A DNA stretch of 64,000 nucleotides, taken from assembly GCA_964019055.1 (NCBI GenBank), contig OZ025217.1:5810557-5874556 (forward strand). The letters run 5' to 3'. Made by a program: the position numbers and the translations under genes. Shown here piece by piece: positions 33,136-42,379 of the stretch; within the stretch, counting starts at the first letter, position 1; each line of letters begins with the position of its first letter. This DNA comes from Anthopleura xanthogrammica (lineage: Eukaryota; Cnidaria; Anthozoa; Actiniaria; Actiniidae). Below the pieces are notes generated by a model that saw only the letters and a list, made by a program, of their open reading frames with translations, did no database searches and was not told where the DNA came from.

Positions 33136-35102
33136 AATAATAATATCATTCCTTACATTATCTTAACATTTACTATTAGCACATATCTAGTCTTTTTGAT
33201 TAGTTTTGAGGAACATCAATAATAAACTTTGAACTATGGAACTATTTGCTGGTGGTAGTTCCGTAAGGCGCTAATTATAACAGTTCCCAAAGCAATTATG
33301 TCCACAATATATAGTATATGCTTAATTAACTAGTACTTTTTCAGCTTTTATCGTAAGACATGTCAAGTTAAATCCGATCCGGAACTCCAAGCGTTTGCTA
33401 ACGAAGTATCTGCCGAGGGCAAAAATCCTCCAGATGGCGGCAAAGGAATGGTATGGTTATTGTACATTACATACTCTATTACTGCGATTCTCAATATTCT
33501 GCAAACTCGGTAGTTGTGAGTTCCCCGTTGGAATGTGGTTTTTCGCTGCCGCCAATCAAAAATATAAAAGGTACCGGCTGATTTGTTTTGATTGACGGCA
33601 GCAAAATACCAATTTCACAACAAGCCGTTGAATATTGAGAATCGCAGTAAGCGGCCACCCTTGGTATCGGAAATTGACAAGTGGCTGTTGTAGCTTGACT
33701 GGCATACGTCAGTTCAAAAACCTCTGCATTGTGACTTTGATAACTGGCCGTTAGATAAAAGTTGGCCGCTTAATTGATATAACTTTAATAGAGGTTATTA
33801 TTTCTCTGTTCGTTTAAAGGTACGGGAAGGATACAGGGACCCGGTGTCTCCCAGATTATCCGCTTTACGAATGAAACTAGGTCAAGTTGGCATTGTAGTG
33901 CATCGTGGACTGTTTCAGGGGACATATCTCCATGGTGTCTATTTCGTTGCCTAAAAAGTCGCACACAGCCTACAACGCCAACTTGACCCAGTTTTTTCGT
34001 CAACTGAGCTCGCAATAAATTGTTTTAAAAAGGGTCTACCACACTGTTATGTATCGTATGACTTCCGTCAGCTATCCAACAACAGCCATAACATTATCAT
34101 CATCAACAACAACAATAACATCAACAACAACAATAAAAACAACAACAACAGCAACCTACTAAATGAATCACACTACCAAAAAATTGCTAGAAAAGTTAGT
34201 TCATTTACTAATGTTACACCATAGATCAAAGGATTTCCATCGTCTATCAAGACAAGAAACCAGCTTGTTGACATGTTGACCCGCCTGATCTGGACCACCA
34301 GTGCACAGCACAGTGCCATCAACTATCCATCCAATTACTATGGATCGTATACACCGAATATGCCAACAAAGCTTTATCATGACGCACGTGTTAAAGAAGG
34401 GAAATTTGATCTGTTTAACTTACCTGGCAAAAGAACAGCTGCAGTAAGTGCAGAGAATTTATTTTTTTCTGCTATTTGTCTGTTTCTTTATCTAATCCTT
34501 CCCTCATGCACGAATATTGTTGTCAATCAAGTGTCTGTCTGTTTATCTTGTTCTTTTTTAATTAGTCACCCTTGTGGTTGGTACGTAATTCATTTCCCAC
34601 CTGTTCACTATTGCATTCCTCTATTATTCTGTGTCTGTCTGTCCGTCTGTCTGAACCGGCGGTTTGTTTGTCCCTAATGCATGCGTGCCCTTCTGACTGT
34701 GTTTGTCTAATGTCCGTCGGTCCACGCGCCCGTCTCTCAAACGGTTTCCTGTGGTTTTTGTGATTATCTGGCCATGACAGGCCATCCGCGTCTGTCAATC
34801 GTTAATTTACTTGCAGCAAAAACAAATTAAAGTGGCAAGTTTACTTTATTTTGTTTGACTGTCCTCAGATGCAAGTAGCTCTTGGGATGAACCTGGCTTC
34901 CCTAAGATACGATCGTCTCCTTGACTACGGTGACGAGCTTCAGCACATTAATGCAACCAAGATTGTGAAAAGACACAGCCACCGGCTTGATGGATACACA
35001 GCAACAGTGATTGAATCAAGAAACAGGAAGCGCTATCAGGCGAACCATTTACCATATCCATACTTGATACCTGGCTGGATCGCTAATAGTATCCATACTT
35101 AA
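26468..35102 (+). CDS. Secreted lipoxygenase 2 with N-terminal WSC-like domain (745 aa, 11 exons)
   Basis: Exons are 26468-26558, 26971-27273, 27975-28321, 28983-29142, 29721-29827, 30350-30551, 31457-31818, 32247-32353, 33345-33450, 34225-34443 and 34869-35102. Intron 1 is GC-AG; the rest are GT-AG, and the phases close to a TAA. Order: a signal peptide of about 20 residues (SVSGTFVLFLLFQVTFSEA), a four-cysteine WSC-like domain (about residues 31-131), then a PLAT-less lipoxygenase domain. Iron ligands are His436 and His441 (HLLKTH), His624 and Asn628 (AQHSAIN). The C-terminus is Thr745. The substrate-carboxylate-type Arg before HP is kept. From exon 3 on, intron positions and phases match lipoxygenase 1, proving tandem duplication. 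It is expected to be an extracellular dioxygenase, perhaps tethered to glycans by the added domain. Substrate and specificity are unknown. Confidence 0.93.
26559..26970 (+). other. GC-AG intron (intron 1 of lipoxygenase 2)
   Basis: The only phase-compatible donor after the signal-peptide exon is AAAG|GCAAGT, the classical GC-donor consensus; the acceptor is TCTGTAG at 26,970. The nearby GTAAAG donor two bases downstream in the word would break the frame. The paralogue uses an ordinary GTGAGA donor at the same place. Confidence 0.75.
26971..27273 (+). other. Symmetric phase 1-1 exon encoding the WSC-like domain
   Basis: The exon is 303 nt (101 codons) and both flanking introns are phase 1, the signature of a shuffled extracellular module. 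Its cysteine pattern is GCYND ... ACSNIA ... FGIQNGRSCWSG ... HCN ... VYVFR. This resembles WSC/carbohydrate-binding modules common in cnidarian secreted proteins. It has no counterpart in lipoxygenase 1. Confidence 0.8.
27645..27960. repeat. (ATT)n microsatellites in lipoxygenase 2 intron 2
   Basis: Two ATT/TTA runs (about 27,645-27,705 and 27,915-27,955) flank AT-rich sequence; the second ends 15 nt before the exon 3 acceptor. Confidence 0.9.
28452..28735. mobile_element. MITE-like element bounded by poly-G runs
   Basis: Inverted arms CGGGGATGCTCCGCCCG (about 28,504-28,520) and CGGGCAGAGCATCCCCG (about 28,667-28,683) lie between two long G tracts, with repeated TACCCCTTT motifs inside. It is in intron 3 of lipoxygenase 2. 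Another long G tract lies at about 29,478-29,500. Confidence 0.6.
29892..30053. mobile_element. Foldback MITE in intron 5 of lipoxygenase 2
   Basis: Arms 29,892-29,945 and 30,005-30,053 pair (ACCTCTTTACC ... GCCCATTTCAGACCACATGA). The core matches the foldback at 16,979-17,185 of the paralogous gene but sits in a different intron. Confidence 0.7.
32364..32460. repeat. (AAT)n microsatellite beside the exon 8 donor
   Basis: The run begins about 10 nt after the lipoxygenase 2 exon 8 donor (GTAAGT at 32,354) and turns into ATT near its end. Confidence 0.9.
32464..32755. mobile_element. Nested foldback elements
   Basis: A 112-bp hairpin (arms CAATTAGAAGAC..TTTCTATCGGCT and complement; centre GGGGCTCCGGCCCC) is followed by a second structure with arms TAGTAAAAAT / ATTTTACTA. 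This second structure has an inner CACTATCTAT/ATAGATAGTG hairpin and the GCCAATCAGAATGCAGGATTTGC motif. It lies in intron 8 of lipoxygenase 2. Confidence 0.65.
32783..33135. repeat. Compound AAT / GAT-GTT microsatellite, copy 2
   Basis: From 32,818 the interruption pattern (TATGAT, GTTGAT repeats, GAAGATTTTGTTGTT, GAGGAT, GTTGATGTT) is the same as from 6781. The downstream part differs, with GAATGATGATAAT units. Confidence 0.95.
33476..33780. mobile_element. Two adjacent foldback MITEs in lipoxygenase 2 intron 9
   Basis: The first has arms TACTGCGATTCTCAATATTC (about 33,479) and GAATATTGAGAATCGCAGTA (about 33,629-33,648). The second, immediately adjoining, has AAGCGGCCA at about 33,650 and TGGCCGCTT at about 33,762. 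The first starts about 25 nt after the exon 9 donor. A third inverted pair (GGTCAAGTTGGC / GCCAACTTGACC) lies at about 33,880-33,990. Confidence 0.65.
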
Positions 35103-35500
35103 ATTTAAATCGTATACCTTCCTTGTAATCGGGTAACGAGCGGTTAAGACTTATATAAAAATGTTTAAATTTATGGTCAATTTAATTCTATAATTTTGTC
35201 TTGGACTTTGACATTCAATATTAAACGAGAAGCATGCTTAAACTGAGGCTTTTGTATGATGTGTTTATCTTTGCGTTTGAATTTGTACTGACATGTATGG
35301 TGATACACTGAACTGATGATTGTGCTAACGTCGATGCTGGGGATCACAGCTAGCCCAAGTTATGTATGAGTATGCTTAGAAGAGTTGATATCGCTCAAAT
35401 TCGACTAGCAAGACTTCGACACTCCCAAAGATGACATAAAATACAAAGAACAGTTATCAGTATAGTTAGGTATAATTCAAACCTGATTTACTAGGTTTTA
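35103..35500. other. 3' flank of lipoxygenase 2
   Basis: ATTAAA near 35,219 is the best poly(A) signal candidate. No gene is recognised. Confidence 0.45.
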
Positions 35501-35514
35501 AGTATTTTTTTTAT

Positions 35515-36060
35515 ATATACTAGCTCTATACCCTTACATACTTGGGCTACCTGTGCTGGAATGATGGTATAATTCCATAGGTCGACTATTTCCCCTGATA
35601 TCTTTAGACTTTTTATTATTTTCATTAGTATGATTCGCATATATCAGCTCCATACTCTTACATAGCTTGGGCTACCTGTGCTGAGATGATGGTATAATTC
35701 CATAGGTAGAGTATTTACCCTGATATCTTCAGGCGTTTTAGTATTTTCATTAGCTAAGTATACTTCGAATATATCAGCTCCGTACCCTTACATAGCTTGG
35801 TCTACCTGTGCTGGGATGGTGGTATAATAGGCGACTTGCACTAACAGGTCTCGTGACCCTATCCCCTTAAGACGAGCAGCTGTGTCAAAATGAACAACAG
35901 AAATGAAAAGAACACTTTGACATTAGTAGAGTAGCAGAGTTTGAGCTCATGACAAGGGAAACAGGAGAAATGGCATTTTTAAAATATAAAATTAGATAGG
36001 GTCACGTGACCTGTTAGTGCAAGTCTCTTATTCCATAGGTCGAGTATTTCTCCTCATGTC
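35515..36060. repeat. Tandem repeat of about 125-130 bp split by a MITE
   Basis: Units carrying GGGCTACCTGTGCTG...GGTATAATTCCATAGGT recur at about 35,545, 35,670 and 35,800. The third unit is broken at GGTATAAT and resumes at about 36,029 as ATTCCATAGGTCGAGTATTT. Confidence 0.75.
35828..36030. mobile_element. 200-bp MITE inserted in the tandem repeat
   Basis: Termini ATAGGCGACTTGCACTAACA and TGTTAGTGCAAGTCTCTTAT are inverted repeats. The uninterrupted repeat units give the empty site directly, with at most a 2-bp (AT/TA) target duplication. Confidence 0.8.
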
Positions 36061-36257
36061 TTCATTGGTTCGTACATTAAGGACGGATCAGCTTTACGGC
36101 GTCCATACGACAGCTGAGCTCCTGCGGTTGTCTGCGGGGTATGACAAAGGGGCCTTATTTTTGTCATTTTGGAATTTATTGTCGAAGTTCTGCATGTCGC
36201 AGCTTAGACGTGGATTCGAATCCCATATTATCCAGATGTTCTATAACCGTTCTCTTT

Positions 36258-36545
36258 GAAGTGCGACCCGACCTCAAAGTTTGATATCTCGTGAACTTTC
36301 AACTAGCTCAACTATCACATCGACGGCCGTCGATCGAAAAAACTAAACCGGCTAGAAAAATTACAATTTTGAGGGAGATTTTGGAATCAGAATTAAAGGT
36401 TTAATCCCCTAATCCTCTAAAATCTTTAATTCAGTTGAAAATTTCTCTCAAAAATGAATTCTTTTTCTTTTTTAGTTCTTTGATTGACGGCCTTAGAAAT
36501 ATTAGTTTGCAAACAAGACATCAAACGTCGAGGGTCGCACTTAAG
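36258..36545. mobile_element. MITE with AAGTGCGACCC termini
   Basis: TTGAAGTGCGACCC at about 36,256 and GGGTCGCACTTAA at about 36,531-36,543 are inverted repeats, with secondary pairing (CAAAGTTTGAT / ATCAAACGT) inside. It has no coding content. Confidence 0.65.
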
Positions 36546-37479
36546 CATCAACGCAAAAGGTTATAGATTATATCTTTTCGCTTGATTGCTTCATGTGGCG
36601 TTTTTTTATATTTTTGAAAAAAATGCTTTCTCGTCCCGCCTTTTTTTTTTTTAACGAGCCGGTTGTCGAAAACGTATTTTTTCAAACGTCAAATACATTA
36701 TTCGAAACTCTCAGTCGTCAGGTTATCTCAATTTACCCCAACAACTCAAGTACACTTTGGACATGTCCTTCGTACAATTAAAAACCAGGTTTGTTCCAAA
36801 TTTATAGAAATTCTATCTCTTAATAAATCATAAACCAACCCCATATGATGTTAACTTTATTCAAAACATCAATGTATGTACACAGCACCAGTAAATTTTA
36901 ATTTAACTAAAGTCTCACTTACATATTACCATAAATTTTCACACCTTAAAATATTTCGATTTCGCTTCCTTCAATAAAATTTTAATGACTTTTTTCTCCT
37001 TTTATTTTGCATACACTACATTTAAGTGAAGATGTTCCTGGAAGGTAAAACAAAGAGCCGCAATAATCGCTAAAAAATAGTGATAATTGTTAGATAAGGG
37101 AGTCAATAATGAGCACTGACCTTTAAGTTTGCCAGCTGCCAATTAACAGGTTTTTCAGGCTACTTCCCAGTTATCAGAAAGAATTCTCACCATCTTGGTG
37201 CGCCAACCGAGCTATATTAGAATAAATAATAAACTTTTTTTTTATCTCTCTCATCGTTATTTTTTATTTTTACCGGGAAGTTGTGTTATGTGTTATATAT
37301 TCAATGTATTTCGAAGGAGAAGAAGGAAACATTTAGGCAAGTAATAAAGTAACTTCGCTACCTCAGTAACTCTGAATTTCCGGCCAGTATTACTTAGTCC
37401 CTTTTTCATCCAATTCCTTTGTGCTCTAGACCACCTCTTCTATTCCTCACCTCTGTCTCTCTCTTCCTTTCTCACTCCA

Positions 37480-37700
37480 TCCTCCATTCAGCTCTCTCTC
37501 TCTCTCTTTCCTCCCTCCCACTCTCTCTCTCTCTCTTTCTCCGTGGCGTAGCGAGTGTGGGGTGGGACGATGGAGGTGTGGGAGGGCGAAAGTTTGATCT
37601 CGGCACAACAATTTCATTAACTCGTGCGGGATTCCTGTGGTTATGGCGCGAAAATTGTACATGGCCCCGTATGACCTAGGCCTTGCTACGCCCCTGCTCT
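37480..37700. repeat. (CT)n tract and GGCGTAGCAAGG-type foldback
   Basis: CT-rich repeats at 37,490-37,540 precede an element with GTGGCGTAGCGAG (37,543) and CTTGCTACGCCCC (about 37,681-37,693) as inverted ends. Confidence 0.55.
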
Positions 37701-40700
37701 CTCTTTCTGCATGAAAACGGTAACTCAAACATGTCATAAAAACCGACTTAATTCATGACTCATTCAAAGAACGTGATCAATAAAGACCCTGGCTACCCAT
37801 CATGTAGTGTAGCTGTTGTAAATCCTACTCGACTTACGTACAATACCTGTCCAATATACTTGGCAGATGTAAGAGAAATTTAAGAGTTTCGGAACTTTCT
37901 TATCAACATGAGGATTCCGGCTTAGAGACGTTGAAACTGAATACGCACAGCTCCGTCAAATCAAAGAATACCCTGTCAAAACTACCAAATTGAACTGGAA
38001 ACGCATTCATATCGTCTCATTCACGTATCAGATACTTGGAAATTAAAACTTCTTTAGACAGTTCCAACATGACTTTTTTAAGAATATTTGGCTAAAAATA
38101 AATAGTGATTATGAGCAAAAAAAAAATTACATTATACACTGATAACTATTCAATGTTTACTCACAAACGCTTGGTGGTGTGTTTTGGAACAGCTGTCAAC
38201 TTAAAAGGATTACTTGGATTTCCCGACTATATACGAGTGCTAATTTGGAACTATATTATACAGTGATATATAAAACCACACATATATCGAATGAAACCAG
38301 TGCAAAAAATAATTTTATATAAAAAAGGGGGAGGGGGACGGGAAGGGGAGGGGAGGGGAGGGGAGGGTGTTTATTGGATATTTGAATTTCATTGTTTTGA
38401 TGCTTATAGTTATCTCCCATTTTGTACATTACACATTATTAATAAATCAAGCAGTTTTAATCTAATGTCTTTGGACTGGTATTTGGATTATCTACTAATG
38501 GCGCTACATCACCTCATAATAATACATATTACTCAGTTTTCTGCGGTACAACGTTATTTCGCATACTCAATCTGATGTTTCAGAACATTGCACTATGAGC
38601 TTATCCAGTGGATTATCATTTCCCAGTCCTTAAATGATGCTTAAAGTTTGATCGTATCTTCACGCCGCCGGTCTCGATGTCGCCAAATCCATTTCCAATA
38701 AAATCCCAACATACTTACATTCAGTGCAATCTCTTTACCGATATACTGAGTGTAGACTCATCAAGCTCTCACTATACAACATCAAATCTTACTAAATATA
38801 TACTGTCATATTTTTATAAATTTCTCCGTCATGTGTATGCTATTGATAAGGTTTGTAAATCAAACCGCGGTACTTGAACTCAGCTGACAGAAGTTTCGTG
38901 CTTGGTGGGACAGTTTTTGCTCGGGTTAAAATGCAGACTAATAATTTCGCAGTAAAGATTGTTTTGTTTATGTACTCTCCTCATTATGAATTGCTATCAA
39001 AGGTCGACATTAATTTTTCAAACGTGCTGATTATCAGTCGGGAAGGCGCCTGAAAAGACCAGAATTGACGAACCTTCAGAAGCTGGTCATCAGGGAGTCA
39101 GAAATACCTGTCCAATCGCAGCAAGAAACAGTTTAAACGACCTAAAAATGATTTGAAAGCAATTTTGAAACTGTACTGGTGTATATTATGTAACGGTAAT
39201 TGGAAAGCAGTTCGGTGGGGTAACCATAATAAAGAATATTTTCTGAGATACCGATTGACTGTCGTCAAATACAATGATCAATAAAATATACTTAGTACGA
39301 CTGGCTCATGCTACAGCCCGAGGCTTGTAAATCTTTCTCTTGTAGACTAATTCATATCAAAAATGTCATGCGAAATCGTCAGGTTTAAAGACGTTTTTCT
39401 TGGGGGGAAATTATGTGGCTTGTAACTGGCTTTTGATTGATAAAGAGGAAAATTTTAAATTAAAGCGATATGATCAAAGGTTATGTAATTTGGCTTTGAA
39501 AAATACACAATGAGCCGATTACAAAGTTTTTGTTTGAAGAAGGAAATTATAAACTAGGTCCGATTTGCCGTCATTTTTGCATTTTGCTGATGACCCTGGA
39601 GGAAATTTGTTCCGTTTGTCATTGGAATTCCTATTGCTTATCTGCTATGGCACACACCATTACATCAGGATAAGTGCTTTGTTATTAAATCTCTAGAGAG
39701 AACGTAAATTAATCTAAAGGAAGTTGAAACACGAAGAGCTAAATTATGGAAGCTCACAAGGAGATTGAAAAGAGTAGTGCCGATTATCCGGTATGCAGAA
39801 GTGTGGATGTAAATGTCGGAAAGCTGAAAAGAAAAGAAGCGAAGACGAATTGCGGGAGGTAGTATAAACCATTATTCAAGTTTGTCAGCATTCTTTAAAC
39901 AAAATTGGTCCTTTTTTTAATTTGAGACCGTGTTATGGGGTTGCAGATAAGAGCGTTATGGATCGAGTAATTATGATGTGTCCCTAAAGAACCTACACGC
40001 ATATTGGTAATCAAATCGAATTAGCGAGAATATTGTTGATAGACATGTGCTAATCGATTTGAAATTCAAAAAAGATAATCACCAAGCTCTAAAAAGTATT
40101 ACTTTGGTCGCAAAGATAAGACAGGAATCTCTCGATGGCGATGTTTATAGGACAGGATCTTCAGGTGCATTCAATATCTTTATCCACAATCGTAGCACCA
40201 GCAACATTAAGGTACTATGATTATTTTGTAATAGGCTAAATACACAGACTTGTTAATATTGCTAGGAATTACAGGCGCATTTATGTGATAATCGCATGAA
40301 AAGCGGTGCAATTGATTTAAAATATATTATATTTTGCCATAGGCAGTAATATCTACAAGGACCTCCATTTACGGTCTACATTTTTTTTATGTTAATGTTG
40401 TTTCTTCGCTCTAAAACAAACACCAATCTAAAACAAAATAATCTTGATAAAAAAACATAGATTACATTCTATCTCGTATCTCTTCAACAAAAACACCGTC
40501 TCGGGGGCCACTGACGACTTCCCTTTTTCGTGTGGTTGCCTAGTAACGTAATTGAGTGAAGCCAATGCAGATAACGGTTTGCTTTTCGTGGTTTTGTAAT
40601 CAAAGATGCAAACATATTCTGACGTATGATGTTGTCTTTCGCTTATTTTGCTCATTTACAGCCATTCAGGGCAGTTGGGGTCAATATAAACTACAACAAG

Positions 40701-41118
40701 GATAAAACATATAGAAATAACAATCGCTTGAGTGGATGCTGTTTGGAGGCCTCGAGACAAGATCTACGCTGGCCGATCCAAAGTTTTAAACCCTCTAGAG
40801 TTCTTCAATTTCCATCAGGCTACGTAATATTCAGCAGATCCAACATCGAAACACGTTTCTTGTGACATCTTAAGTTGACATCTCCGTCAAGAGCAGTGGG
40901 TATAACGTCAGGACTTTAAATGAACATCACTTTCGATTTTCTGGCATTAATGTATTTGACATCCGGTGTCAAGCTCTTGCTAAGCCTCGTGAGCTCACAC
41001 ATTAGAGTGTGAAGTGGCTCCCAAAAAGCGTCAGTGATAGGTTAAGCCAGTAATTTCTATGCTACTATCATTTGCACCTTTTCCTCAGCTAACTCACACT
41101 GCTGAGTAAAAACAAATC
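37701..41118. other. Long region without recognised genes upstream of the GPCR
   Basis: A G-rich (GGGGA)n stretch lies at 38,325-38,368. A 38-codon frame starting at 39,748 shows no domain. The 5' end of the GPCR transcript must lie in the right part, but no TATA box or upstream exon can be supported. Confidence 0.5.
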
Positions 41119-42156
41119 ATGAACAATTCGACGTTCGATGTGGACAACGAACAGATTACAGCAGAAAACTACACCAGGGCCGCCATTTTCATCGCTGTTT
41201 TCTTGTTTGGATCCATTGGAAATATATTTGTACTTTTGATTGTAAAACGAAAACGCGTCCGAAGGTTTAACGATATATTCATCGTGAATTTAGCCGTCAG
41301 CGATCTAGGACTAATACTATTCTGTATTCCCGCATTTACCTACAAGGAACTTACTGGCTTCAAGGGATCTATGTTCTACTGCAAAGGGATATGGCCCATG
41401 ATAACAATTTCGTTATGTTCCAGTGTTTTTACAATCACTGTGATGGCAGTGTATAGATGTCGGGTTATTCTTCATCCATTCGAGCCTCCCTTACAGAAAC
41501 GTAAACTCTTCCCTATGATTGGTGGTATTTGGTTTTCATCTATTGCTCTGGCGTTCCCAATGTTGGTATTGGCAACGTACATAGATGGTACTAACGACTG
41601 CACAGAACTATGGCCATCGGACATTCACAGACGTATATACACGTCCATTCTCATGATCCTTCAATATTTTCTTCCACTGTTGATCACAGCTGTAGCCTAC
41701 GTACTTATTGCTATAGACTTGACAAAATCAAAGACACAGCCGCCGTCGCTCAAGTCGAGCGGAAAAGCCATTGGCCACGCAAGACGTGAAGAAAACATTC
41801 GAGTCATCAAAATACTGGCGACAATTGTGGTAGTATTTGCGTTGTGTATGCTTCCTGGACACATCGCATGGATGCTATTACACTTCGGCGGAAAAAAGGA
41901 ACGAAGGGTGTCAGATGAAATATTCGAGTTCTCGGACGTTCTGGCAATAATCCATAGCTCTTTGAATCCTGTAATCTACGGCACGCTCACTAAACGATTT
42001 CGCCGAGGTTACATGAAGTATCTGTCATATTTGTTCTGCTGCCGCTTTTGCGGGTTGACAGAGAAAACAACGCGGTCACTAAAGGGAAACAGGACGTCAG
42101 AGATGAGGACATTTGGTTCCGCGGAAAAGCAAAGCATAGACGATGGCGCAGAATAG
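41119..42156 (+). CDS. Class A (rhodopsin-like) G-protein-coupled receptor, intronless (345 aa)
   Basis: Seven hydrophobic helices are visible. Landmarks are GN (Asn35, TM1), LAVSD (Asp62, TM2), Cys88 before TM3 with Cys161 in loop 2, Trp138 (TM4), Pro186 (TM5), CMLP (TM6) and NPVIY (TM7) followed by a basic helix-8-like stretch and CC. The extracellular N-terminus has three N-glycosylation sequons (Asn2, Asn3, Asn17). It signals through heterotrimeric G proteins at the plasma membrane. The TM3 end reads Y-R-C instead of D/E-R-Y, and the TM6 toggle Trp is Met. Single-exon coding and length fit the large neuropeptide/amine-like receptor sets of cnidarians; the ligand cannot be assigned. AATAAA at 42,366-42,371 is a plausible poly(A) signal. 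Confidence 0.93.
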   Translation: MNNSTFDVDNEQITAENYTRAAIFIAVFLFGSIGNIFVLLIVKRKRVRRFNDIFIVNLAVSDLGLILFCIPAFTYKELTGFKGSMFYCKGIWPMITISLCSSVFTITVMAVYRCRVILHPFEPPLQKRKLFPMIGGIWFSSIALAFPMLVLATYIDGTNDCTELWPSDIHRRIYTSILMILQYFLPLLITAVAYVLIAIDLTKSKTQPPSLKSSGKAIGHARREENIRVIKILATIVVVFALCMLPGHIAWMLLHFGGKKERRVSDEIFEFSDVLAIIHSSLNPVIYGTLTKRFRRGYMKYLSYLFCCRFCGLTEKTTRSLKGNRTSEMRTFGSAEKQSIDDGAE

Positions 42157-42379
42157 GAAGATGAAGAAAACCAAGAGTAATATTCCGAAGAGACAGGAGC
42201 TTTAATTTTATGAACTTTACAGTTGTCAAATACTTTTTTTGACGAATTTTCAGATGAAAATAGTGGCGTTGCTTGCCTTTTCCCTGTACGGCTACTTGCA
42301 GACAGAAAACGGGCTTGGCATGTTCATAGCGCAAACTAGACTTTGATGCTGTAAATTAAAATAATAATAAATCAAAAAG

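Noticed and set aside
41990..42334. 114-codon minus-strand frame
   Set aside because: Antisense shadow of the GPCR C-terminus and 3'UTR.
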